A DNA stretch of 64,000 nucleotides from Streptomyces tsukubensis (GTDB lineage Bacteria; Actinomycetota; Actinomycetes; Streptomycetales; Streptomycetaceae): NCBI RefSeq assembly GCF_009296025.1, contig NZ_CP045178.1, positions 248,001 to 312,000 on the forward strand, in the 5' to 3' direction. Position 1 is the first letter of the stretch; every line of letters begins with the position of its first letter. The position numbers and the translations under genes were made by a program. This document shows positions 42,756 through 50,270 of this stretch, one piece after another. Under the pieces are notes generated by a model that had not been told where the DNA came from, made no database searches, and saw only the letters and a program-made list of their open reading frames with translations.

Positions 42756-45146
42756 TCAGGCGGGCAGCCCCCACGGCGGCGCGGGCCGGTTCGCGGTGAC
42801 CGGACGGATGGAGAGGTCCGGGCGGTCGTCCACCGCCGTGATCAGCGCCGAGCCGCCCTTGCCGACGTGGACGAGGATCGCGCCCTCCTCCTCGGCCTTC
42901 TCGTACCGAAGCGGCCGTCCCCGCCCGTCGCGCACCTCGACGGGCCCCGGTATGCCGTGATTGACGACACAAGGGGCTCCGGCCTCGCTCGTGAGCCTGA
43001 CCCAGCGGGTCGCGCCTTCCTCCCGTACCGCGCTGAGCAGGAACGCTCCCTGCGTACGGAAGTCGTGGACGGCCAACTCACGCCAGTTCGCGGGGAGCGC
43101 GGGGAAGACCCTGATGACCCCGCCCCACGACTGGCAGACCATGTCGTGCAAGGACTGCGCCGCGGAGAGCGGCGTCTCGATGACGGGGCCGGACTCCTTG
43201 TACATCGTGTTGGGCTGGATGAAGCGCTCCATCAGCGTGTCCAGGTAGCGGAGCGCGTCGTCGCCCTTGCCGAGCAGCGCCGACATCGAGGCGGCGCCGG
43301 TGAAGGTGTAGCCCTGGAGGGCGCCTTCGAAGCCGACCCAGTGGGCGAGCGACTTCTCGATCAGCTCCCTCTCTCCCGTCGTCCGGCCCGTGAGTTCGTG
43401 GAGCGGGTAGACGGCCAGCAGGTGGGAGTAGTGACGGTGCGACTGGGCGAAGGGCACGCCCGCACCGATCATGAACCCGTTCTCGTCGACGGGGTACGGC
43501 GTGAGCCTTGACGCCACCTCTTTCCAGCGGGGCGCGAGCGGGTCGCGCACCCCCAGGGTTTCGGCGGACTCGATCAGGGTGCGGCACCCCCAACGCAGCA
43601 GCATGAGGTCGTAGTTGGTGTCCGGGGCGTTGACCCCGTACTCCGGTGAGAACGTCGCGGGAAGGTGCAGCGCCCCGTCGGAACCCTTGGTCAGGAAGTG
43701 CAGATAGTAGTTGACGGCCTTGCGGAGCAGGGGGAAGAGGACGTCACGCGCAATGGCCTTGTCCATGGTGTGGCGGTAGCTGAGCCAGACGTTGTGCAGG
43801 GCCCAGGTGAGGTCGCCGACCTCGGGTGTGGGCGTCTCCTGACCGGGGACGCCCACACCGTAGCCGAGGTCGGAGGAGACCTCGCCGCCGTTGACCAGGT
43901 GGGGGTCGGTGGTACGCGGGATGCCCATGGAATCGGCGCGATAGGGGGCGGCCACCTCGGCGCTCAGCTGCGCACGGAACTCGCTCAGCGCCCTTGTCAC
44001 GGCGTCGAGTTCCAGATGGTTGGAACCGTGGATGAGCCAGTACTCCAACTGGACGTTGAGGTTCCACCACGTGTTGGGCCAGGGGGTCGGCTCCAGCCAG
44101 GGCCCGCAGGTCGCCATCACGGGAGCGTCCTTGCGGGCCGCCGACGCGACCTTGTAGAGCTGGACCCAGTAGAACCGCTGGAGCCTGGCGTCGGGCAGCG
44201 AGAGGAAGCCCTTGCGGTAGTACCGCTGCCACCAGGCCAGATGCGGTATGCGCAGCAGTTCGTACGGCGCCTCCGCTGCTATCCGTACGGTGCGCAGCGC
44301 GCGGTCACGCGCGGTCGACTTCGGGTAGGAGTGCGCGACCGACACATAGAGGACACGCCGCGCGCCCCGTACGCGCTCCCGCCAGGCGGTGACGTGCTGT
44401 CCGCCGGAGAGCAGTGGCTGCACGGCGGCGGTGAGCGCCCCGTGTTTCTCGGTGTTCGCGGGCGGGTTGCCCTTGTATCCCTCGGGGAGCGGCTTGAACG
44501 CCGCGCGGGGGCTGATCGCGTCGGCCGGGTGGAACACCCAGGTGAAGTCCCGCTCCCCCTCGCTGGGCGTGATCTCGACGGCGAAGACATCGGACGAGGC
44601 GTGCACGAAGGCGCGCAGTTGGAGTGTGCCCGCCGTGGTGGTCAGGGTGCCGGTCAGTTCGGCGTCGCGCAGGCCGAGTCGCCAGTCGACGCCGGTGAGG
44701 GTGCCGACGGGTTCCAGGGTGAAGTGACCGATGGGCAGCCGCGCGAGGCCGAAGAGCGACCCGAACTCGGCTCTGTGGTCCTGGACTTCCGAGTGCTGGA
44801 CGTTGAAGCGGACGGCGTTCTTGTCCGGTTCCGCGTAGATGCCCGACCCGAGCCGCCCGTTGCCGAGGAAGGGGCCCTCGTACCAGGTCGCGGGCATCGT
44901 GTGCCAGACGAGGTCGGCGTCGTCCAGGACGGCACGCCTGTTCTCCTCTGACAGGTGGGGCTCGGTCTCCCCGCGGCCCGGCGGCGCGGGGGCGGCCGCC
45001 GTGGACTCGGCGGCGGCCCCGACGCCCCCCACGGCTCCAGCGGCTTCGGCGGGGAGGGCGGAGGCGCCTCCGACGACGAGCGCGCCTCCCAGTGCGCTAC
45101 CGGTGGCGAGCAGTGTTCTCCTGGACGGATCCTGTGCGGTGGGCAT
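42756..45146 (-). CDS. Secreted GH95-type glycosidase (alpha-L-fucosidase or alpha-L-galactosidase-like)
   Basis: 796 residues from ATG 45146, behind AGGAGG. A twin-arginine signal, PSRRTLLATGSALGGALVVGG, directs folded export; cleavage is near PAEAA. The mature protein has the GH95 order: N-terminal beta domain with WYEGPFLGNGRLGSGIYAEPDKN, then an (alpha/alpha)6 barrel with TWWNLNVQLEYWLIHGSNH, FSPEYGVNAPDTNYDLMLLRWGC and SHRHYSHLLAVYPLHELTG, where catalytic Asn, Asp and Glu residues of the family lie, and a C-terminal beta domain. The exact sugar cannot be named; GH95 members act on alpha-L-fucosides or related alpha-L-galactosides of plant or host glycans. Confidence 0.82.
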   Translation of the reverse strand: MPTAQDPSRRTLLATGSALGGALVVGGASALPAEAAGAVGGVGAAAESTAAAPAPPGRGETEPHLSEENRRAVLDDADLVWHTMPATWYEGPFLGNGRLGSGIYAEPDKNAVRFNVQHSEVQDHRAEFGSLFGLARLPIGHFTLEPVGTLTGVDWRLGLRDAELTGTLTTTAGTLQLRAFVHASSDVFAVEITPSEGERDFTWVFHPADAISPRAAFKPLPEGYKGNPPANTEKHGALTAAVQPLLSGGQHVTAWRERVRGARRVLYVSVAHSYPKSTARDRALRTVRIAAEAPYELLRIPHLAWWQRYYRKGFLSLPDARLQRFYWVQLYKVASAARKDAPVMATCGPWLEPTPWPNTWWNLNVQLEYWLIHGSNHLELDAVTRALSEFRAQLSAEVAAPYRADSMGIPRTTDPHLVNGGEVSSDLGYGVGVPGQETPTPEVGDLTWALHNVWLSYRHTMDKAIARDVLFPLLRKAVNYYLHFLTKGSDGALHLPATFSPEYGVNAPDTNYDLMLLRWGCRTLIESAETLGVRDPLAPRWKEVASRLTPYPVDENGFMIGAGVPFAQSHRHYSHLLAVYPLHELTGRTTGERELIEKSLAHWVGFEGALQGYTFTGAASMSALLGKGDDALRYLDTLMERFIQPNTMYKESGPVIETPLSAAQSLHDMVCQSWGGVIRVFPALPANWRELAVHDFRTQGAFLLSAVREEGATRWVRLTSEAGAPCVVNHGIPGPVEVRDGRGRPLRYEKAEEEGAILVHVGKGGSALITAVDDRPDLSIRPVTANRPAPPWGLPA

Positions 45147-45209
45147 CGTGCGTGCCTCCTGGCGACTCATGCGCAGACATCGAGATTCATCCGAGCTGTC
45201 CCGGCAATG

Positions 45210-45238
45210 AACGTAGAGATCACCGCTGTTGACGTCAA
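45210..45238 (-). promoter_or_regulatory. Promoter of the GH95-type gene
   Basis: On the minus strand, TTGACG (45238-45233), a 17-base spacer and TACGTT (45215-45210) precede the start at 45146 by about 64 bases. The -35 is part of the perfect palindrome TTGACGTCAA (45229-45238), a possible regulator site. Confidence 0.55.
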
Positions 45239-45340
45239 TATCACGGGATAGATCCGATGACTCCAGGAGGCATGTCGACGCGGCTCTCCCGCTGCCCGTT
45301 TCGCGGGTCACGCGCTCCCGGCACAGGGATCTCGAAGGAC

Positions 45341-45445
45341 AAGCACGCGAGGAACAGGCACGCGAAGAGCAGGCACGCGGAGAACGCGTACTCGGTGACC
45401 AAGGACTCCGTGGGTAAGCACTCGGTGAACAAGCACGCCGTAGGC
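45341..45445. repeat. 15-bp degenerate tandem repeat, seven units
   Basis: Seven 15-base units in register from 45341: AAGCACGCGAGGAAC, AGGCACGCGAAGAGC, AGGCACGCGGAGAAC, then four more divergent units ending AAGCACGCCGTAGGC at 45445. It lies in the 428-base gap between the GH95-type promoter and the deoR-type stop. The rest of the gap (45446-45574) shows no gene. The period is a multiple of three, and the open plus-strand frame would read KHARN-like pentapeptides, but see rejected items. Confidence 0.65.
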
Positions 45446-45574
45446 CGTCGGCAGCGGGGAGAAGTGGGCCCGAGGCCCGAGGGCGCGGCAGGGGAAGAGC
45501 CGTGGGGGGGAGCTGCCGGGGAGCGCGGCGGACGCGCCCCTCCCCCGGCCCGTGCCGTCCGCGTCCGTCAGGAC

Positions 45575-46354
45575 TCAGACCGCGATGACCTCGACGCCGG
45601 CCTGCGTGAATCGGTCCGCCATCTCCTTGTCGACGGCGGTGTCGGTCACCAGGGTGTCCACCTGTCGGGTGGCGCAGATCAGAGCGAAGGCGCGGACCCC
45701 GAGCTTGGTGGAGTCCGCGGCGACCACCACGCGTTCCGCGCGCTCGCAGAGCAGGCGGTTGATACCGGCCTCGTCCTCGTGGTGGGCGGCGGCTCCGTGC
45801 ACGGCGTCGAAGCCGTTGACTCCGAGTACCGCGGTGTCCATGGTGATCTGGCCGAGGACACCGTCCGCCAGGGGGCCGATGAGTTCGTACGACTGCGGTC
45901 TGGCCACGCCACCGGTCACCACGATTTTGAACTGCGGGCGGATGGCGAGTTCGTTGGCGATGTTCAGCGCGTTGGTCACCACCGTGAGGGCCGGGGTCCC
46001 CGAGGTCAGGTCGGGCCTGACGGCCAGTGCGCGGGCCACCTCGGTGGTCGTGGTTCCGCCGGTCAGCCCGACCGCCTGCCCCGCCACGATCAGATCGGCC
46101 ACCGCGGCGGCGATACGCTGCTTCTCGGAGGCGCGCCTGGCCGTCTTGTAGCGCAGCGGAAGCTCGTAGCTGACGCCGTGCACCACCGCTCCGCCGCGGG
46201 TGCGTACGAGCATCTGCTGGCGTGCGAGTTGGTCGAAGTCGCGCCGGATGGTGGCGGCCGAGACATTGAGCGCGACCGCCGCTTCCTCGACATCGAGGCG
46301 GCCCTGCTCGACCAACAGCTCCAGCAGCGCCTTCCAGCGGGCATCTCGGGACAT
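45575..46354 (-). CDS. DeoR-family transcriptional regulator
   Basis: 259 residues from ATG 46354 with GGAGAGGGAG upstream. N-terminal DeoR helix-turn-helix (RWKALLELLVEQGRLDVEEAAVALNVSAATIRRDFDQL), then the sensor domain with TGGTTTTEVARAL (phosphosugar-binding loop), VVTNALNIANEL, AVLGVNGFDAVHGAAAHHEDEAGINR and VVAADSTKLG. Such proteins sense sugar phosphates. It is divergent from a sugar isomerase (SIS) gene with a palindrome between them, so it probably represses that gene and itself. Confidence 0.88.
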   Translation of the reverse strand: MSRDARWKALLELLVEQGRLDVEEAAVALNVSAATIRRDFDQLARQQMLVRTRGGAVVHGVSYELPLRYKTARRASEKQRIAAAVADLIVAGQAVGLTGGTTTTEVARALAVRPDLTSGTPALTVVTNALNIANELAIRPQFKIVVTGGVARPQSYELIGPLADGVLGQITMDTAVLGVNGFDAVHGAAAHHEDEAGINRLLCERAERVVVAADSTKLGVRAFALICATRQVDTLVTDTAVDKEMADRFTQAGVEVIAV

Positions 46355-46415
46355 GGCTCCCTCTCCTCGTCTACGGCGTCTGTGACCTTACACAGCACGC
46401 AGCGAATGCTTAATA

Positions 46416-46428
46416 ATGTTCGAAACAT
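46416..46428. promoter_or_regulatory. Operator between deoR-type and SIS genes
   Basis: ATGTT-CGA-AACAT is a perfect inverted repeat in the 120-base divergent region. It is close to AT-rich TTAATAAT sequence that may be part of a promoter. Likely site of the DeoR protein. Confidence 0.5.
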
Positions 46429-46474
46429 AGACTGATCTTGCATGTTCACTCATTCACGCGAGGGAGTACGGATC

Positions 46475-47359
46475 ATGAGCCATGTCCACGACGAGCTGTC
46501 GAGCCAGCCCGAGAGCTGGGAGCGGGCCGCCGAGCTGGCGGCCGGTGTCTCCGGCGCACTGCCCGACCGGGGTGAGAGGGTCGCCGTCGTCGGCTGTGGC
46601 ACCTCGTTCTTCATGGGACAGGCGATCGCCGCACTGCGCGAGGGATCGGGCCAGGGTGAGACGGACGCCTTCGCCGCGTCCGAGTTCCCCTTCAACCGCC
46701 GCTACGACCGCGTGATCGCCCTGACCAGGTCGGGCACGACGACCGAGGTTCTGGATCTGCTCGCGCGGCTGCGCGGGGTGACCCGCACGACGGCGATCAC
46801 CGCGGACCCAGCCACCCCGGTGATGGCCGCCGCCGACGATCTCGTCGTACTCGACTTCGCCGATGAGAAGTCGGTCGTGCAGACCCGGTTCGCCACCGCC
46901 AACCTCACCCTGCTCAGGGCGCATCTGGGGCTCCACAGCGACCAGGTGGTGGCGGACGCCCGGACGGCGCTCGCCGAACCACTGCCCGAGGGCCTGCTCG
47001 ACCGCACCCAGTTCACCTTCCTCGGACAGGGGTGGAGCGTCGGTCTCGCCCAGGAGGCCGCGCTGAAGATGCGTGAGGCGTCGCTCTCGTGGACCGAGGC
47101 CTACCCGGCCATGGAGTACCGGCACGGCCCCATCAGCATCACCACACGGTCCACGGCCACCTGGATGTTCGGCGAGGCCCCCGAAGGTCTCGCCGAGCAG
47201 GTCGCGGCGACCGGTGGCCTCTGGGTGGCCGGACACCTCGACCCACTGGCGGAACTGGTCAGGGCCCAGCGACTGGCCGTCGCCCTCGCCGGCGCGCGAG
47301 GCCTGGACCCGGACTCTCCGCGCCACCTCACCCGCTCGGTCGTCCTCGACGCGGGCTGA
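46475..47359 (+). CDS. SIS-domain sugar isomerase/deaminase (AgaS/GlmS-like)
   Basis: 294 residues from ATG 46475 with AGGGAG in front. Two SIS domains: the first with VAVVGCGTSFFMGQAIAALRE and VIALTRSGTTTEVLDLLARL, the second with FTFLGQGWSVGLAQEAALKMREASLSWTEAYPAMEYRHGPIS. The layout equals the isomerase half of GlmS and the AgaS/FrlB-type proteins that convert amino-sugar or fructosamine phosphates. No glutaminase domain. Paired divergently with a DeoR repressor. The substrate is likely an amino-sugar phosphate. The 267 bases that follow, up to the methyltransferase, show no gene. Confidence 0.85.
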   Translation: MSHVHDELSSQPESWERAAELAAGVSGALPDRGERVAVVGCGTSFFMGQAIAALREGSGQGETDAFAASEFPFNRRYDRVIALTRSGTTTEVLDLLARLRGVTRTTAITADPATPVMAAADDLVVLDFADEKSVVQTRFATANLTLLRAHLGLHSDQVVADARTALAEPLPEGLLDRTQFTFLGQGWSVGLAQEAALKMREASLSWTEAYPAMEYRHGPISITTRSTATWMFGEAPEGLAEQVAATGGLWVAGHLDPLAELVRAQRLAVALAGARGLDPDSPRHLTRSVVLDAG

Positions 47360-47626
47360 CAGCCGCTTCGACCCGTGAGCGGGAGCGGGTTCCGTCGATA
47401 GCGGCGGACGTGTCGCGCCCGGCGTACGCGAACGGGGGCACGGCGAGTCGGCAGCGCCCCCCGTTCGCGCCTGCTACGGCCCAGGGTGCGGGCAGTTCCC
47501 GGACCCGGCCGGGCCCTTGGCCCAACTGGTCTAGATTGGCGGCACGTTGCCATCGCCCGATGATGGCAGGCGAGCACGGCGCCGCCCGGTCGCGGGGCGC
47601 GGTGACGCGACCGAGGGGAGAACCAG

Positions 47627-48412
47627 GTGGACCAGATGTCCGCGTACCGCATCGATACGAGCGTCCCGCACTCGGCACGGATCTGGAACTACTGGCTGGG
47701 CGGCAAGGACAACTACGAGGTGGACAGGGTGCTCGGTGCCTCCATGGAGGAGGCGTTCCCGCAGATCATCGATATCGCGCGGGCCTCAAGAGAGTTCCAG
47801 GCACGTGTGGTGCGCCACCTCGCGGGCGAGTTGGGGATGGTCCAGTTCCTCGATCTCGGCACGGGCCTGCCGACCGCCAACGCGACCCACGAGACGGCCC
47901 AGGGCGTCACGCCTTCGTCGAGGGTCGTGTACGTGGACAACGACCCGATCGTCCTGGCCCACGCACGCGCTCTGCTCACCAGCCGTCCCGAGGGCGCCAC
48001 CGACTACGTACACGCGGACCTGACCGACGCGCCCGCCGTGCTGCGGGAGGCGGGCCGCACCCTGGACCTTCGCGAGCCGGTCGCCGTGATGCTGTTCTCG
48101 ACGCTGGGGCATGTGGCCGACCCGGAGCAGGCGGGGCTGCTGGTGCGCTCGTATCTGGAGCCGCTGCCCCGGGGGAGCTGCCTCGTGCTGTGCGACACCA
48201 TCGAGACGCCGGAGACCCGGGCCGGTTCCGACGAGTACGCGAGCGGCGGGGCAGCTCCGTACATCTCCAGGCCCCAGGAGATCATCGCCTCCTTCGCCGA
48301 CGGACTCGACCTCCTCGACCCGGGGTTCGGTTCCATCACCCTCTGGCGCCCGGACACGCCGGTGACCGGCGAACCCGTCAACCAGTGGGGCTTCGTCGCG
48401 GTCAAGCCGTAG
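47627..48412 (+). CDS. SAM-dependent methyltransferase, Methyltransf_19 (DUF574) family
   Basis: 261 residues from GTG 47627, which GGGGAG precedes at the right distance; ATG 47636 is an alternative. The opening IDTSVPHSARIWNYWLGGKDNYEVDR is the signature of this actinobacterial family, and the SAM-binding loop is FLDLGTGLPTANATHE, with VVYVDNDPIVLAHARALL after it. These genes are present in many copies in Streptomyces; their substrates are unknown. It stands alone and ends at a strong bidirectional terminator. Confidence 0.92.
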   Translation: MDQMSAYRIDTSVPHSARIWNYWLGGKDNYEVDRVLGASMEEAFPQIIDIARASREFQARVVRHLAGELGMVQFLDLGTGLPTANATHETAQGVTPSSRVVYVDNDPIVLAHARALLTSRPEGATDYVHADLTDAPAVLREAGRTLDLREPVAVMLFSTLGHVADPEQAGLLVRSYLEPLPRGSCLVLCDTIETPETRAGSDEYASGGAAPYISRPQEIIASFADGLDLLDPGFGSITLWRPDTPVTGEPVNQWGFVAVKP

Positions 48413-48436
48413 CGGCGCGGACGGCCCGCCACGCGG

Positions 48437-48488
48437 ACGCCCGCGCCCGTCCGTCCTCCTGACACGGAGGGCGGACGGGCGCGGGCGT
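48437..48488. terminator. Bidirectional hairpin between methyltransferase and GntP genes
   Basis: A 17-bp perfect inverted repeat (48437-48453 with 48472-48488; arm ACGCCCGCGCCCGTCCG) extends inward to about 22 bp with one G-T pair. It serves both convergent genes. Confidence 0.85.
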
Positions 48489-48510
48489 GAACGCCGGGTG
48501 GCGCGGGCGC

Positions 48511-49953
48511 TCAGGCGAAGACCGAGATGAGCAGCGCCATGAGAAGACCGCAGACGCTCACTATCGTCTGGATGGCCGTGTGGGACTTGGTGGCCTGCCC
48601 GAGGGTCATCCCGAAGGACTCCTTGACCAGCCAGAAACCCGCGTGGTTCACGTAGTTGAGACCGATCGAGCCGGCCCCGATCGCCACGACGAGCAGCGCG
48701 GTGCGCAGGTCTCCCCCGCCCTGCGCCATCGGCGCCAGGATGCCGGTCGCGGCCACGATCCCGACCGTGGCGGAACCGGTCGAGAAGGAGAGCAGCAGCG
48801 CGACGAACCAGCCGAGGACGAGGACGTTGATGTGTGCGCCCGACGCGGCGGACTCGACGGCCTTGCCGATACCGGAGTCCTCAAGGACCTGGTTGAAGGC
48901 CCCGCCGCCCGCGATGATCAGCAGGATGCCCGCGATCGACTTCATGCTGTCCGTGAGCGCCGTACGGACCTTGTCCGCGCCCATGTCACTGCGGTAGCCG
49001 AGGGCGAACAGCGCGAAGAGGAAGCCGGCCAGCATGGCGACGACAGGCTCACCCGTGAAGCTGAGGACGTGCCGTACCGGGCTGGACTCGTCGGTCATGA
49101 GCTCGGCGAGGGTACGCAGCAGCATCAGGGCCACGGGGACGAGAACCGCCGCCAGCGCCCACCCGGTGGGGACCTTCCCGAGGTCGCCCGCGGCCGGGGC
49201 CGCGCCCGAGCGCTCCTCGCCGCTCTCCTGTGCCTGTCCGGCGGAGGTGGAGCCCGACGGGGCCCCGCCGGTGAACTGGGCCACCAGCTCGCGGTCCGGG
49301 TACACGTCGAGGCGCGGGGCTATCCACCGGCCGTAGACGGGACCCGCGACGATGATCGTCGGGATCGCGCACACCAGCCCGACCAGGATGGTGGTGCCGA
49401 GACTCGCGTGCAGGCCGTCCACCGCGATCAGCGGCCCCGGGTGGGGCGGCACCATGCCGTGCAGGGTCGAGAGCGCCGCGATGGCGGGGGCTGCCAGGTA
49501 CACGTAGGGCGAACCCTTGACCCCGTGGGTGGTCCGGAGCCGCTGGGCCACGCTGAAGACCAGCGGGAGCAGCACGATCAGCCCGATCTCGAAGAACATC
49601 GGAATGCCGATCACGAAAGCGGCGCCCGCCACGTACCAGGGCAGCGAACGCGCTCCCGCCCTGTCGACGATCAGACGGGCGATCCTGTCCGTGGCGCCCG
49701 AGCTGGCCAGCAGTCTGCCCAGCATGGCCCCGAAGGCCAGCGTCACACCCACATTGCCGAGGATTCCCCCCGCCCCCTCTTCCAGGGACTCCGCGATCTT
49801 GTCGCTCGGTTGTCCCGCCGCGAGGGCCACGCCGATCGAGACCACCATCAGCGCGACGAAGGGGTGGAACCGCAGCCGTGAGTTGATCAGCAGGATGAGG
49901 GCCGCGATGGCCGCCGCCAGAATGGCGAGCAGCGTCCACGTGTGCCCCGTCAC
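48511..49953 (-). CDS. GntP-family gluconate/organic acid permease
   Basis: 480 residues from GTG 49953. About 12 membrane helices; GntP marks include INSRLRFHPFVALMVVSI, GGILGNVGVTLAFGAMLGRL, MVPPHPGPLIAVDGL, GGGAFNQVLEDSGIG and LNYVNHAGFWLVKESFGM. Transports gluconate or related hydroxy acids with protons. A Gly/Ser/Glu linker of some 30 residues sits in the middle cytoplasmic loop. No gluconokinase gene is adjacent. It is divergent from a CitA/CitB-type two-component system, which may regulate it. The 300-base gap holds no other gene. Confidence 0.9.
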   Translation of the reverse strand: MTGHTWTLLAILAAAIAALILLINSRLRFHPFVALMVVSIGVALAAGQPSDKIAESLEEGAGGILGNVGVTLAFGAMLGRLLASSGATDRIARLIVDRAGARSLPWYVAGAAFVIGIPMFFEIGLIVLLPLVFSVAQRLRTTHGVKGSPYVYLAAPAIAALSTLHGMVPPHPGPLIAVDGLHASLGTTILVGLVCAIPTIIVAGPVYGRWIAPRLDVYPDRELVAQFTGGAPSGSTSAGQAQESGEERSGAAPAAGDLGKVPTGWALAAVLVPVALMLLRTLAELMTDESSPVRHVLSFTGEPVVAMLAGFLFALFALGYRSDMGADKVRTALTDSMKSIAGILLIIAGGGAFNQVLEDSGIGKAVESAASGAHINVLVLGWFVALLLSFSTGSATVGIVAATGILAPMAQGGGDLRTALLVVAIGAGSIGLNYVNHAGFWLVKESFGMTLGQATKSHTAIQTIVSVCGLLMALLISVFA

Positions 49954-50270
49954 GGCCGGACCTCCGGTGCGCGCCGGGCGCGGGCGTAGGCCGATGAGGC
50001 GTCGAGAGGTGTTGTCATCAGTGGGGTACTCCTGGTGGTGCGGGCGGCTCTGTCCTACCCGGCGCGCGGCGTGCTGTCCTGGCTCGCGGCGTGCCCGGCC
50101 CGCGGTGAAGCTATAGGGCACCTGTCACAGCACTCCAGCTTCTGTACGCAACCCGCGAAACCCCTGATCTGCGCCTTTCGCGCATTGTGCGCACCACCCA
50201 CCGTCCGGTCGGATCCCCGGGACGCGCCGGGCGCGGGACCCGGGGCGCACGGGTGGCGATTACCGTCGGT

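Noticed and set aside
45210..45240. Divergent plus-strand promoter at TTGACGTCAA
   Set aside because: The palindrome gives TTGACG on the plus strand too, but no -10 lies at 16-18 bases and no gene follows on that strand.
45257..46435. A 392-codon plus-strand reading frame through the 15-bp array and across the deoR-type gene
   Set aside because: It lies antisense to a clear DeoR protein with conserved motifs, has no recognisable domain, and its start codon has a ribosome binding site only one base away. High GC makes such long antisense frames common.
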